A stretch of DNA of 62,846 nt from Flavobacteriales bacterium (GTDB lineage Bacteria > Bacteroidota > Bacteroidia > NS11-12g > UBA955): assembly GCA_947447955.1 (NCBI GenBank), contig CANFLS010000013.1:1-62846 (forward strand), written 5' to 3'. The notes under the pieces were generated by a model. That model had not been told where the DNA came from. It saw only the letters and a program-made list of their open reading frames with translations, and searched no databases. The position numbers were made by a program, and so were the translations under genes. Below are positions 44,716-53,996 of this stretch, piece by piece (position 1 is the first letter of the stretch; each line of letters begins with the position of its first letter).

Positions 44716-45939
44716 TTAAGCCAATCTCTTTTGTAATTCTACGTTTAAAGCTTCTAAGAAGTCTTCAGTGTATAAATAACTTCCTTCTGGAACATTGTTT
44801 CCATAGATACAAACTGCCAAATCTTTGGTCATTTTGCCAGCTTCAACTGTATCAACACAAACTTGCTCTAAAGTTTGACAGAATTTAATTAAGGCTTCGT
44901 TGCCATCTAAACGGCCACGGTGTTCCAAACCTCTTGTCCATGCAAAAATTGATGCAATAGGATTGGTAGAAGTTTTCTTTCCTTGTTGGTGCATTCTGTA
45001 GTGACGGGTAACTGTACCGTGCGCTGCTTCTGCTTCCATAGTTTTTCCATCTGGAGTAACCAAAACAGAAGTCATCAATCCCAATGAACCAAAACCTTGA
45101 GCAACAGTGTCGCTTTGAACGTCACCATCGTAGTTTTTACAAGCCCAAACAAAGTTACCATTCCATTTCAATGCACTTGCTACCATATCGTCAATTAAAC
45201 GGTGTTCATAGGTAATACCCATAGACTCCATCGTTGATTGGAATTCTTGTTCGTAAATTTCTTGGAAAATATCTTTGAAACGACCATCATATTTTTTCAA
45301 AATGGTGTTTTTGGTACTTAAATATAAAGGCCATTTTTTTGCAATTGCTTGGTTAAAGCAAGAACGCGCAAAGCCTCTGATACTTTCATCGGTATTGTAC
45401 ATTGCCAAAGCAACGCCATCGCCTTTGAAGTTGTATACTTCATGTTCAATTACTTGTCCATCTTCACCCTCAAATTTGATGGTTAATTTTCCTTTTCCTT
45501 TGGTTACAAAGTCAGTTGCACGGTATTGATCTCCAAATGCGTGACGTCCAATACAAATAGGCGCTGTCCAGTTTGGTACCAAACGAGGAACATTAGAACA
45601 AACAATAGGCTCACGGAAAACGGTACCATCCAAAATATTTCTAATTGTACCATTCGGGCTTTTCCACATTTGTTTCAAATTGAATTCAGAAACACGAGCT
45701 TCGTCAGGTGTAATGGTAGCGCATTTGATACCAACGTTGTATTTTTTGATTGCTTCAGCAGCATCAATTGTAACTTGATCGTTGGTTTCATCTCTGTATT
45801 CCATACCCAAATCGAAGTATTTGATATCGATATCTAGGTAAGGTAGAATTAATTTGTCTTTAATAAAATGCCAAATAATGCGGGTCATTTCGTCACCATC
45901 CAGTTCAACTACTGGGTTCTCAACTTTAATTTTGCTCAT
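44716..45939 (-). CDS. icd: NADP-dependent isocitrate dehydrogenase, eukaryote-like type
   Basis: A 407-aa TCA-cycle enzyme that converts isocitrate to 2-oxoglutarate with NADP. It belongs to the homodimeric subfamily also found in eukaryotes (IDH type II), not the E. coli type: [18 protein letters not shown] at the N-terminus, [19 protein letters not shown] (isocitrate-binding S-N-R), and [17 protein letters not shown], then [11 protein letters not shown] for the cofactor. Its length matches (about 405 aa). Single-gene unit. Confidence 0.96.
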   Translation of the reverse strand: MSKIKVENPVVELDGDEMTRIIWHFIKDKLILPYLDIDIKYFDLGMEYRDETNDQVTIDAAEAIKKYNVGIKCATITPDEARVSEFNLKQMWKSPNGTIRNILDGTVFREPIVCSNVPRLVPNWTAPICIGRHAFGDQYRATDFVTKGKGKLTIKFEGEDGQVIEHEVYNFKGDGVALAMYNTDESIRGFARSCFNQAIAKKWPLYLSTKNTILKKYDGRFKDIFQEIYEQEFQSTMESMGITYEHRLIDDMVASALKWNGNFVWACKNYDGDVQSDTVAQGFGSLGLMTSVLVTPDGKTMEAEAAHGTVTRHYRMHQQGKKTSTNPIASIFAWTRGLEHRGRLDGNEALIKFCQTLEQVCVDTVEAGKMTKDLAVCIYGNNVPEGSYLYTEDFLEALNVELQKRLA

Positions 45940-45966
45940 GTTTTTTAGGGGAAAATGAATTTTTTA

Positions 45967-45974
45967 CAAAGATA
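45967..45974 (-). promoter_or_regulatory. -7 element TATCTTTG of icd
   Basis: Exact match 27 nt before the ATG at 45939. Confidence 0.5.
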
Positions 45975-46035
45975 ATGTATTGTGATAACATTGAGAATGT
46001 GATCTTTCAAAGAAAATAATGGAATTGAGGTTTTT

Positions 46036-47235
46036 TTAATTATTGATTATCAATTTTTCTCTAGAAATTAGTTTATTTTCTGATTTTAACTCTAAGAAAT
46101 AGATTCCTTTGTTATTGCCAATAGATATCGGATAACCAATTGTAGGTTGCAAATTTGCTTGGTTATAAATCAATTGACCCGTTACATTGTAAATATTCAA
46201 GTCGAAATTATTTCCCTCAAGATCATTTAACATAACATTGAAATTTCCAGAACTCGGATTCGGGAAAATTTTGATACTGTTTTCAATGTTTTTTGGAGTA
46301 ACTGAGGCACTATTTGAATAAGTTTGAACGGTTTCTGAAATGGTAACATGTCCAGAACCAGGGCCGGTATTGCCAGCAGTAACAACGCCATAATAACTGC
46401 CAAAAAACACATAAGGGTAAACCGGTACCTGATTTTCATCGATGGTTACGAAATAAGCATAAGTTCCATTTGGATACTCTGGGGTTTTACAAAATCTACC
46501 GTTTCTCGTATCTAAATCGCCAAGTCCAGTTACAAATTCATAATCTTCTAAAAAGCAACCTAATGGATAGGTTTGGTCGGGCATAGGCCCATTTGTGCGT
46601 GAAGTGGCTTGTTTGATTCTGTAGCCAGGTATCATTCTCTTTATTTTGCCAGTTCCATCGGCGTTTGTATAAGCATAGGCGCCATAAATTGGAAATCCAT
46701 CCCACGCATATCCAATAACAGGAGAGTGCTTAGATGAATCAGCTGCATTGTATAAACATTTAGGACTTACGTGATGGTGGTATTCTCCATTTGGAGCAGG
46801 ATGACCCAAACAATTGTCGAAACTCAATCCCTCAAAAAAGTATGCATTTCTGTTCCAAACACCTGCGTTGTTATATGATTGAGCATCCCAAGCATTGAAA
46901 ATACTCACACCATTGGTCCAAATGCCAATATGTCCACCTGCAATTTTGGTGGCAGTACCCGTATTTTGAGTTGGTTTTCTAGTGATTTTAAATACGAAAT
47001 TTTGATTTGCAGGTTTATTTGGGTTGGCTGTCCATGGTCCAATATCATATCCAGGAATACAGGTCGCACTCACATAAACATAATCAGGAGAATATTGTAC
47101 CTTCTGAACATTTGAAGAAATACCGCTGTATCCAGTGGCATTATTTACATTTAATATCCATGAGGATAATTCTGGTTGGGCTGTAATCTGTTTTGATGTG
47201 AAAATCAAAAGAAAGATAAAAAGGTATTTTTTCAT
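46036..47235 (-). CDS. YHYH-domain protein with T9SS sorting tail
   Basis: A 399-aa exported protein with a signal peptide ending QITAQ. The YHYH domain (PF14240) is clear: GEYHHHVSPKCLY, then HSPVIGYAWDGFPIYGAYAY and GYRIK. The last 80 residues are a T9SS type A sorting domain (IKIFPNPSSGNFNVML, GIYFLELKSENKLI). YHYH proteins are secreted and of unknown activity; the clustered His and Cys suggest metal binding. Secretion through T9SS makes it surface-bound or released. The second T9SS cargo in this window. It lies 41 bp downstream of menB on the same strand with no terminator between. Confidence 0.85.
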   Translation of the reverse strand: MKKYLFIFLLIFTSKQITAQPELSSWILNVNNATGYSGISSNVQKVQYSPDYVYVSATCIPGYDIGPWTANPNKPANQNFVFKITRKPTQNTGTATKIAGGHIGIWTNGVSIFNAWDAQSYNNAGVWNRNAYFFEGLSFDNCLGHPAPNGEYHHHVSPKCLYNAADSSKHSPVIGYAWDGFPIYGAYAYTNADGTGKIKRMIPGYRIKQATSRTNGPMPDQTYPLGCFLEDYEFVTGLGDLDTRNGRFCKTPEYPNGTYAYFVTIDENQVPVYPYVFFGSYYGVVTAGNTGPGSGHVTISETVQTYSNSASVTPKNIENSIKIFPNPSSGNFNVMLNDLEGNNFDLNIYNVTGQLIYNQANLQPTIGYPISIGNNKGIYFLELKSENKLISREKLIINN

Positions 47236-47275
47236 ATTAAATTTAGACGACTCAATGATTCAAATTTTTCGTAAA

Positions 47276-48097
47276 TTATGGGAATTTAGGAAATTTCTGA
47301 AAATCGGGTTTGCGCTTTTCTAAAAATGCATGTTTCCCTTCTTGTGCCTCTTCAGTTAAATAATAAAGCAAAGTAGCATCTCCTGCCAGTTCCATTAACC
47401 CGTGTTGCCCATCCAATTCGGCATTAAATGATCTTTTGAGCATTCTAATAGCCATAGGACTTCTTTCCATAATGGTATTACACCAATCAATGGTTTCGTC
47501 TTCTAGTTGCTCAAGAGAAACAACTTTATTCACCAATCCCATTCTTTCGCATTCAATTGCTGTGTATTGTCTGCAGAGGAACCAAATTTCTCTGGCTTTT
47601 TTTTGTCCTACAATTCTTGCCAAATAACTACTTCCAAAACCACCATCGAAGCTACCCACTTTTGGTCCGGTTTGTCCGAATAAAGCATTGTCTGAAGCAA
47701 TGGTAAGGTCGCAAATTACATGCAAAACATGTCCACCACCAATGGCGTAGCCATTTACCATGGCAATGACTGGCTTTGGCAGCGATCTAATTTTTTTATG
47801 TAAGTCAAGTACATTCAATCGAGGAACACCATTGTCATCTACATATCCTCCAACGCCTTTCACATTTTGGTCTCCACCTGAGCAGAAAGCTTTATCTCCA
47901 ATTCCTGTTAATATTACAACACCAATGTCTGAGCGTTCGCGGCAAACATCAAATGCCTTCAACATATCCATAACTGTTTGTGGTCTAAATGCATTATAAA
48001 CCTCAGGTCTATTGATTGTTACTTTTGCAATTCCTTCATGAAATTCGAATAAAATATCCGAAAACTCTTCAATGGTTGTCCAATTTCTAGTGCTCAT
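47276..48097 (-). CDS. menB: 1,4-dihydroxy-2-naphthoyl-CoA synthase
   Basis: A 273-aa crotonase-fold enzyme that closes the naphthoquinone ring in menaquinone synthesis. Diagnostic MenB text: [55 protein letters not shown] and the C-terminal [14 protein letters not shown]. No other men genes are in the window. It supports menaquinone as the quinone used by SdhCAB. Start ATG 48097. Confidence 0.96.
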   Translation of the reverse strand: MSTRNWTTIEEFSDILFEFHEGIAKVTINRPEVYNAFRPQTVMDMLKAFDVCRERSDIGVVILTGIGDKAFCSGGDQNVKGVGGYVDDNGVPRLNVLDLHKKIRSLPKPVIAMVNGYAIGGGHVLHVICDLTIASDNALFGQTGPKVGSFDGGFGSSYLARIVGQKKAREIWFLCRQYTAIECERMGLVNKVVSLEQLEDETIDWCNTIMERSPMAIRMLKRSFNAELDGQHGLMELAGDATLLYYLTEEAQEGKHAFLEKRKPDFQKFPKFP

Positions 48098-48107
48098 AAT
48101 TGAATTG

Positions 48108-48115
48108 CAAATCTA
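48108..48115 (-). promoter_or_regulatory. -7 element TAGATTTG of menB
   Basis: Exact match, 10 nt before the menB ATG. It overlaps the arm of the upstream terminator. Confidence 0.5.
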
Positions 48116-48153
48116 ACAAAAAAGGGTGCGTTTCGCACCCTTTTTTGTTAGAT
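48111..48153 (-). terminator. Very long terminator hairpin of the sigma-factor operon
   Basis: A perfect 20-bp stem (48111-48130 with 48134-48153; core AAAAAAGGGTGCG/CGCACCCTTTTTT) and a 3-nt loop. It follows the stop codon at 48170 and ends 13 bp before the menB start. Confidence 0.9.
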
Positions 48154-48169
48154 AATTTGTGTAAAATCA

Positions 48170-49249
48170 TTAATCAATTGCAGTTGCCAAAATAATTCCA
48201 AAGGAAAAATTATGGCTTGGTGTACCTTGGTGGGGTTTGAAAATATCAGTTAGGCCATATTTGGTATAAAATTCAATATTTTTTAATTTAATTGAAGCAA
48301 ACGGATGTACTGCAAAATCGTTCATATTGAAATCATCGAAATACTTGATTTTTTCACCTTCTACGGTTCTTACTTTACTATGGCAACGAACCAAATATCC
48401 ACCTTGTATACCAAATTTTGCGGAGAATGTCGGATTTCTAGGCTTGTTTTGATATCCAATTGAAATAGGGATGCCTAAGTAATTGGTTACAATTTTTGAT
48501 TTGTCGGCATTGTCGTTTGGATTTTGCGCCGGTGGGGCCAGTTCATATTCAAATTGAGGAGCGTTGTGCTTTAATCGAACACGGTTATCTTTAAATCTAT
48601 AGTTTTGAATGTTATAGCTGATTCCCACCCAAAAGCGTAATTTGCCTTTTGAAATATTATAACCCCAATCTTTTTCAAACCCAATTTGCAATGTTCTAAA
48701 GTTATCTAACTCTGGCAATTGATGAAAATCAACTGTTGGCGGCGGAATTGTTCCATTAGGAATAGGTTTTTGGGCTCTTACTTGTAAAAATCCCAAATCA
48801 AAATGAGAGTATGTAACTACTTTTTTGATTTTATGTCTGTTTCTCAGTTTTGCCAAACGAGGGCGTTTGCCATGTGTTTTTTCAGGCTCAATAGTGTCTG
48901 GTTCAATATATTTAAACTGAATTCTAGAATCAATCTCTGTGGCTAAAATATTGAATTTTAGTGTGTCATTAATGATTTTATATGTTACCAGAAAATCAAA
49001 ATTATTCATAAATGGACTAAGTGGCATTGGTTTGTTTTGAGTGTTAGGAATCAAAGAATCACCCCAATTTGTTAATTTTTCTGCATACTCTTTTATGATT
49101 TTTTCAGAATTTACATCGTGATTTTTTTGAATAATTGTAACAATAGTTGTGGTTTTTTTTGGTTTCACTGCAATTTGACCATTTAACATGGGCATGGCAC
49201 CGAGAAGTCCCAGCAATAAAATTAGAATTTCTTTTGTATATGTTTTCAT
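48170..49249 (-). CDS. Outer-membrane protein in the sigma-factor operon
   Basis: A 359-aa exported protein: signal peptide (ends LNGQ), a polar region of about 120 residues (TTTIVTIIQKNHDVNSEK), then a strand-rich C-terminal part (YSHFDLGFLQVRAQ, LRFWVGISYNIQNYRF, FSAKFGIQGGYLV, SHNFSFGIILATA) that looks like a barrel. It starts 4 bp after the anti-sigma-like gene, so it may be the sensor or target of the sigma factor. No family name can be given. Confidence 0.7.
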   Translation of the reverse strand: MKTYTKEILILLLGLLGAMPMLNGQIAVKPKKTTTIVTIIQKNHDVNSEKIIKEYAEKLTNWGDSLIPNTQNKPMPLSPFMNNFDFLVTYKIINDTLKFNILATEIDSRIQFKYIEPDTIEPEKTHGKRPRLAKLRNRHKIKKVVTYSHFDLGFLQVRAQKPIPNGTIPPPTVDFHQLPELDNFRTLQIGFEKDWGYNISKGKLRFWVGISYNIQNYRFKDNRVRLKHNAPQFEYELAPPAQNPNDNADKSKIVTNYLGIPISIGYQNKPRNPTFSAKFGIQGGYLVRCHSKVRTVEGEKIKYFDDFNMNDFAVHPFASIKLKNIEFYTKYGLTDIFKPHQGTPSHNFSFGIILATAID

Positions 49250-49253
49250 TTGA

Positions 49254-50123
49254 TTATTTAATTAGATTGGCAACCATAGAAGCATTTTCCGTGTTAACTT
49301 GAATACCTAATGTAGGAAGCCATTTTTCTTTCTTACGGCTTGAAACTAATTTTATTTTTGGAATGGTTCCGCTTTTTATCATTTGCTTTACCTCGCTTAT
49401 CCATTTCTTGCTTAATTGTTGGTCATTCTTTATTTCAACATCATTCATAGCAATATTTCTTGCCGGTTGAACGTCAATACAATCATCTTGACACGCACAA
49501 TAATTGGCAGAATGAATGAGTAACCATTTCAACATGATTTGCTTTTTTTCTTCCTCTGATAAATAAGTATTGGCAGTTAAATTGTTATAAAATTCAGATT
49601 CTTCAATCAACTTGGTTGATGGGTTGAATTGTTTTTTACGTTTGTTGAATTTGTTCAAGCTCAATTTTTCAAGAGGGATATTTGAAGGTGAGTTTTGTTT
49701 GTTATTTACTAAAGAAACCAAAGTGGTTGATTTTTTTGGTGTCGCCACTTCAATTTTTGTGGCTTCGTTAGAATCAATTAAAGGTTTAGAGTCAAACTTG
49801 GTAACACTCGATTGCAATGCTACTGGAGTTGGTTGATTATTGTTTAACAAATATGAAACACACAAAACAACAACCGCTGCCGCCACATACTTTAACGGAG
49901 AAACATAAATATTCCAAATAGACTTCTTGATTAAATTTTGTTTGTTTGGATAAACTATAGCACTTTCTTTTTCCAAATAGGTCTGTTTTAGAGAAGAATA
50001 GTACTTTTCTAAGTCTTTGTTGGATTTTACCTTGTTAAGAATAATTAAACTTTCTTCATGAGATAAGTTTCCTTCTAACAATTCAAAAATCTCCCATTGT
50101 AACTCTTCTGATATCTCTTTCAT
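49254..50123 (-). CDS. Anti-sigma-factor-like membrane protein
   Basis: This 289-aa protein has an N-terminal cytoplasmic region of about 75 residues (EELQWEIFELLEGNLSHEESL), a single membrane helix (YVAAAVVVLCVSYLL, about 79-93) and a periplasmic part with a Cys-rich segment CACQDDC. It overlaps the sigma gene by 4 bp (ATGA). The layout is that of an anti-sigma factor that holds its sigma at the membrane. It has no recognisable FecR domain or HxxxCxxC zinc motif, so this rests on topology and context. Confidence 0.7.
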   Translation of the reverse strand: MKEISEELQWEIFELLEGNLSHEESLIILNKVKSNKDLEKYYSSLKQTYLEKESAIVYPNKQNLIKKSIWNIYVSPLKYVAAAVVVLCVSYLLNNNQPTPVALQSSVTKFDSKPLIDSNEATKIEVATPKKSTTLVSLVNNKQNSPSNIPLEKLSLNKFNKRKKQFNPSTKLIEESEFYNNLTANTYLSEEEKKQIMLKWLLIHSANYCACQDDCIDVQPARNIAMNDVEIKNDQQLSKKWISEVKQMIKSGTIPKIKLVSSRKKEKWLPTLGIQVNTENASMVANLIK

Positions 50124-50608
50124 AAATAATTCTCTAATTTTCCCAAGATTTTTTGCAAGGCTTGTCGCCCTCTAAAAATATTGATTTTCACTTGATTTTC
50201 GGTTAGGTTCATAATTTCACCAATTTCTAAGTAGCTATATCCCTCATAATCTCTTAAAAGAATCACATTCCTTTGCATCTCGCTAATTTGACTGAGGGCA
50301 TTGTCTAAAATAGGTTTTAGCCCTTTGAAATCGGCTTGTTCTGATTGTGGTTCTCTATTTGAAATCAATTCCATATCGACTTCTCTTTTTTGCTTTCTAA
50401 TGATATCGATCATACAATTGTATGCAATTCTAAATAAATAAGCTTTGCATTTTGTAGGATCCACATTGTTTCTATTTATCCAAAGTTTTTCAAATGATGA
50501 TTGTACAATTTCTTGCGCATCTTCAACCACTTTGATATTCTTCAGCGCAAACCGATAAAGAGCATCACTCTGGGAATATACAATTTGGTTGTACTCTTCA
50601 ATGGTCAT
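50120..50608 (-). CDS. ECF-type RNA polymerase sigma factor
   Basis: A 162-aa sigma-70 family member. Region 2 spans about 1-75 (DALYRFALKNIKVVEDAQEIVQ, KCKAYLFRIAYNCMIDIIRK), and region 4 about 100-158 (LSQISEMQRNVILLRDYEG, YLEIGEIMNLTENQVKINIFRGRQAL in two halves). The length is typical of ECF factors. It starts an operon with an anti-sigma-like protein and an outer-membrane protein. Target genes are unknown. Its start lies 56 bp from the divergent methyltransferase gene, and the promoters overlap. Confidence 0.92.
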   Translation of the reverse strand: MTIEEYNQIVYSQSDALYRFALKNIKVVEDAQEIVQSSFEKLWINRNNVDPTKCKAYLFRIAYNCMIDIIRKQKREVDMELISNREPQSEQADFKGLKPILDNALSQISEMQRNVILLRDYEGYSYLEIGEIMNLTENQVKINIFRGRQALQKILGKLENYL

Positions 50609-50649
50609 TCGCTAGAATAATAAACGGATATATATTGCAAAAGTTACAA

Positions 50650-50657
50650 TAACTTTG
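50650..50657 (+). promoter_or_regulatory. -7 element TAACTTTG of the methyltransferase gene
   Basis: Exact match, 7 nt before the ATG at 50665. On the other strand the same region reads TAACTTTTG (50638-50646), a one-base-longer variant facing the sigma gene. Confidence 0.5.
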
Positions 50658-50664
50658 TAAAATA

Positions 50665-51405
50665 ATGTTAGAAATTAGAAATAATTGGTTCAAGAGTTGG
50701 TTTGATACAAAGTACTATCACATTTTGTATAAGCATAGGAATAACGAAGAAGCCAGTTACTTTATTCGAAATTTGGTGAATTTATTAAAAATCCCTTCAA
50801 ATTCAAATATTGCTGATATCGCTTGTGGCAAGGGAAGGCACAGTTTGGAATTGTCTAAATACGATTTAAATGTTTGGGGGATGGATTTGAGTAGCAATAG
50901 CATACAGTTTGCAAAAGAACATGCAAACGATAGAACTGAATTTTCTGTTCATGACATGAGGGAACCATTTCCTGAGCAAAATTTCGATTATATTTTCAAT
51001 TTATTCACCAGCTTTGGGTATTTTGAAGATTCCAATGAAGATTATCAATGTATTGAGAATATTTCTACGGCTTTGAAAAGTGGAGGCTTTTTTATTCAAG
51101 ATTATATAAACGCAAAAATTGTGGTTTCGAATTTGCCTCAAAATGAAACGAAGATTATTGATGATGTAGAATTTGGGATTTCGAAAATGGTGAATGGGAA
51201 ATTCATAGAAAAGCATATTCATGTAAAACATGGCGAGTTTGAAGATGAATTTATGGAAAGGGTGAAAATGATTTCAAAACACGAGTTGGTTGAAATGTAT
51301 TCAAAAGTTGGTTTGAAATTGATTTCTGTTTTTGGCAACTATAGTTTGGATGATTTTGATGAAGACATTTCACCCCGTATTATTTTGATTTCGCAAAAAA
51401 TATGA
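50665..51405 (+). CDS. Class I SAM-dependent methyltransferase
   Basis: A 246-aa cytoplasmic enzyme with a Rossmann SAM-binding fold: motif I NIADIACGKGRHSLELSKY (about 50-68), motif II VWGMDLSSNSI, motif post-I HDMREPFPEQNFDYIF, and FTSFGYF. Related proteins are annotated as generic methyltransferases; the substrate is unknown. Overlaps the next gene (PAP2) by 4 bp (ATGA). Confidence 0.86.
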   Translation: MLEIRNNWFKSWFDTKYYHILYKHRNNEEASYFIRNLVNLLKIPSNSNIADIACGKGRHSLELSKYDLNVWGMDLSSNSIQFAKEHANDRTEFSVHDMREPFPEQNFDYIFNLFTSFGYFEDSNEDYQCIENISTALKSGGFFIQDYINAKIVVSNLPQNETKIIDDVEFGISKMVNGKFIEKHIHVKHGEFEDEFMERVKMISKHELVEMYSKVGLKLISVFGNYSLDDFDEDISPRIILISQKI

Positions 51406-51989
51406 TGAACTTTTTGATAAATTTCGATCACAAGTTATTTGTAGCGATTAATCAATCGCTTTCAAGTCAATGGCTCGATGGATTAATGCATATTTTGAGT
51501 TCAAAGTGGGCAATGATTCCAATTTACTTAATTGCAATTTATCAATTTGTTAAAATTTATAAAAAGAAATTTTGGGTTCCCATTTTATTGTGTGTTTTGG
51601 CAGTTGGGCTTTCAGATAGCATCAGCTCTAGAATTTGCAAACCTATATTTAAAAGAACTAGACCAGCATTTTGCACTACTATGAATCCTCGTTTGCCTGA
51701 TGGTAAGCCGGGAAGTCAATATGGGTTTGTAAGTTCACATTCGGCCAATGCTTTTGCGGTGTATCCGTTATTTGTTGTTTTGATTTTTGGATTTAATGAA
51801 TTCGAAAAAAGAAGAAAATATATTACAGTTGCTTTTGTTTTGGCTTCATTGGTGGCTTATTCTCGAATTTATAATGGGGTTCATTGGCCGGCTGATGTTA
51901 TTGGTGGCGCTATATTGGGCTATTTGATTTTCCTATTAATCAGTCGCATTTGGGAAAATAAGTTCAAGGTATTTGCCTTGAAAAATTGA
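51402..51989 (+). CDS. PAP2-family membrane phosphatase
   Basis: A 195-aa membrane protein with five to six helices and the three PAP2 motifs: KPIFKRTRP, SSHSANAFA and SRIYNGVHWPADVIGG (catalytic His in the second and third). It dephosphorylates lipid phosphates, such as undecaprenyl diphosphate or phosphatidate, on the outer face of the inner membrane. It overlaps the methyltransferase by 4 bp and is 21 bp from the enoyl-CoA hydratase gene. Confidence 0.9.
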   Translation: MMNFLINFDHKLFVAINQSLSSQWLDGLMHILSSKWAMIPIYLIAIYQFVKIYKKKFWVPILLCVLAVGLSDSISSRICKPIFKRTRPAFCTTMNPRLPDGKPGSQYGFVSSHSANAFAVYPLFVVLIFGFNEFEKRRKYITVAFVLASLVAYSRIYNGVHWPADVIGGAILGYLIFLLISRIWENKFKVFALKN

Positions 51990-52010
51990 ATTTTAATTTA
52001 ACTTCGCATT

Positions 52011-52790
52011 ATGAGTTATGAATTTATTCTGGTTAATCCTCAGGTAGCACCTTTTGTTGGATTAATTCAATTAAATAGGCCTAAGGAATTGAATGCATTG
52101 AATTTGCAATTAATGGGTGAAATTAAAGAAGCCTTGTTGAAATTTGATGAAGACGAAAATATTCGTGCAATTATTATTACAGGAAACGAAAGGGCTTTTG
52201 CCGCAGGTGCTGATATCAAACAAATGGCGGGAAGAAATGCCATTGACATGTTGAAAATTGACCAATTTAGCACTTGGGATAGCATTAGAAAGACAAAAAA
52301 GCCAATTATTGCGGCAGTAAGTGGATTTGCTTTAGGGGGAGGATGTGAACTTTGTATGTTGTGCGACATGATTGTAGCAAGTGAAACCGCTCAGTTTGGT
52401 CAACCGGAAATCAATATTGGTGTAATGCCAGGTGCCGGAGGTACGCAACGATTAACTAGGGCAGTTGGTAAAGCGAGGGCTATGGAAATGGTTCTTACCG
52501 GTAATTTCATTAGTGCAGAAGAAGCCCGCGAAGCAGGATTGATCAATAAAGTAGTACCTGTTCCGCTTTATTTAGATGAAGCTATTAAAATGGCTAGTAA
52601 AATAGCTGAGAAGTCCCCAATTGCGGTTCAAATGGCAAAAGAAAGCGTATTGAAAGCGTTTGATTCAGGGTTACAAGAGGGATTGTTTTTTGAGCGTAAG
52701 AACTTTTATATGTTGTTTGCAACAGAAGATCAAAAAGAGGGGATGAATGCTTTTATAGAAAAGCGCAAACCTGAGTTTAAGAATAAGTAA
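52011..52790 (+). CDS. Enoyl-CoA hydratase
   Basis: A 259-aa crotonase-family enzyme of fatty acid oxidation. Both catalytic Glu are present: one in ALGGGCELCMLCD and one in FGQPEINIGVMPGAGG. Also AAGADIKQMAGRNA for the CoA oxyanion hole, and FIEKRKPEFKNK at the end. It is clearly distinct from MenB. A near-match promoter element TAACTTCG (51999-52006) is 4 nt before the ATG, so it may be transcribed on its own as well as with the PAP2 gene. Confidence 0.92.
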   Translation: MSYEFILVNPQVAPFVGLIQLNRPKELNALNLQLMGEIKEALLKFDEDENIRAIIITGNERAFAAGADIKQMAGRNAIDMLKIDQFSTWDSIRKTKKPIIAAVSGFALGGGCELCMLCDMIVASETAQFGQPEINIGVMPGAGGTQRLTRAVGKARAMEMVLTGNFISAEEAREAGLINKVVPVPLYLDEAIKMASKIAEKSPIAVQMAKESVLKAFDSGLQEGLFFERKNFYMLFATEDQKEGMNAFIEKRKPEFKNK

Positions 52791-52810
52791 TTTTCAAATT
52801 ACATACCACA

Positions 52811-52842
52811 AAAAAAGAGCGACCAATTGGTCGCTCTTTTTT
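52811..52842. terminator. Bidirectional terminator, hydratase / Omp28-like gene
   Basis: A 16-bp palindrome (AAAAAAGAGCGACCAA and its complement) with A and T runs. It serves the enoyl-CoA hydratase gene and probably the convergent lipoprotein gene. Confidence 0.88.
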
Positions 52843-52882
52843 TGTAAGTAGAGTGAAATTAATATTTTGTTTATTTATTGTC

Positions 52883-53827
52883 TTATTTAACGTCAGCCCA
52901 AACTGCGTTTACAAAGAACATTTCAGTAGCTGAAATATATTTCCAAACGATAACAACTGCAGCAGTGTTAGATTTGTTTAAAGTCCACCAACCGAAATCG
53001 TGACCATAGTTAGTTTGGCAACCTGCATTTAATGCGCTTACCCATTTAGTAGAAACAGGAACAAAATCAAAAGTAGCAGTTTTGTCAACAGTTGCATTTG
53101 CAGCTGGATTGCTCATAACTGCAGTTTGAGAGAACGCAGTTTGTTTGCCGTTCACATCGTTTTGCATAGAAGCACGGATAATGTGTTCTTGTTCAGCTGT
53201 GTTGTTTGCAGCACCATTTTGGTATGAAGTGATTGATTTTTCAACCAACAAAACAGTAGTGTGATATTTAGCACCTGCTTCTGGATTGAAAGCTTGCATT
53301 TTGTAGTTAACAGTAAATTTGTTACCGCTCAAACTAGCGTTTGCAGCAACACCAACTTCGATAGCATTGTTATCCGTAACGCTTTTGTTGTAATTAGCAG
53401 CATTATCAGTAATGTTTTTTGCAGTTGTACCAGTGTTACCCAAGAAAGAATTGCTCACATAGAAATGAGGAATATATCCGTTAGGTTTGGTTTGTCCGTA
53501 CAATTGCATAGCAAATTGAGAAACAAATAATGAATCTTTTGTTCCATCATAGTAGTAAGGAACCAACAAAGATGAGCCAGATGTGTGTAAATCGATAGAA
53601 ACTAAATCGTCGCTGCTCATTGTAGCAATAGCACCTTTGAATTCAGGAGCACCGTATGCGCCACAAGGTCCACACCAAGTTGCAGTGTTATAAATTAACA
53701 AAGAGCGTTGTTTTTTAACAACGTTTAAAGTTGCACTGCTAGCGCCAGTTGGCGTGTCTTTTTTGCAGCTTTGCATCATTCCCACAACACTTGCAGAAAT
53801 AACAGCCAATAGTAATAATTTTTTCAT
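52883..53827 (-). CDS. Omp28-type thioredoxin-fold lipoprotein
   Basis: A 314-aa lipoprotein with its lipobox at MQSC (Cys 21), followed by KKDTPTG. A thioredoxin-like fold comes next with C-G-P-C in NTATWCGPCGAYGAPEF (about 50-56). The text resembles the Omp28-related family of Bacteroidota. Codon use (AAC for Asn, GCA/GCT for Ala, TTG for Leu) is that of a highly expressed gene. The lipidated N-terminus places it in the outer or inner membrane. A redox role is inferred from CGPC; the function of Omp28 proteins is not established. Confidence 0.82.
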   Translation of the reverse strand: MKKLLLLAVISASVVGMMQSCKKDTPTGASSATLNVVKKQRSLLIYNTATWCGPCGAYGAPEFKGAIATMSSDDLVSIDLHTSGSSLLVPYYYDGTKDSLFVSQFAMQLYGQTKPNGYIPHFYVSNSFLGNTGTTAKNITDNAANYNKSVTDNNAIEVGVAANASLSGNKFTVNYKMQAFNPEAGAKYHTTVLLVEKSITSYQNGAANNTAEQEHIIRASMQNDVNGKQTAFSQTAVMSNPAANATVDKTATFDFVPVSTKWVSALNAGCQTNYGHDFGWWTLNKSNTAAVVIVWKYISATEMFFVNAVWADVK

Positions 53828-53983
53828 GTTGTTTGTGTTTTTCAGTATTTATCTACGAATTAATGCGTTTTTAACTGTAAAAGCAACAAAAATCATCAAA
53901 AAAATTAATAATGACATTTTGAATGCATAATATTCCTCACCATCTTCCAATAAAATACAATTTCAAAAATTCATATTCCGAAT

Positions 53984-53991
53984 TACCTTTG
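53984..53991 (+). promoter_or_regulatory. -7 element TACCTTTG of the flippase gene
   Basis: Exact match, 5 nt before the ATG at 53997. Confidence 0.55.
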
Positions 53992-53996
53992 TGTGA

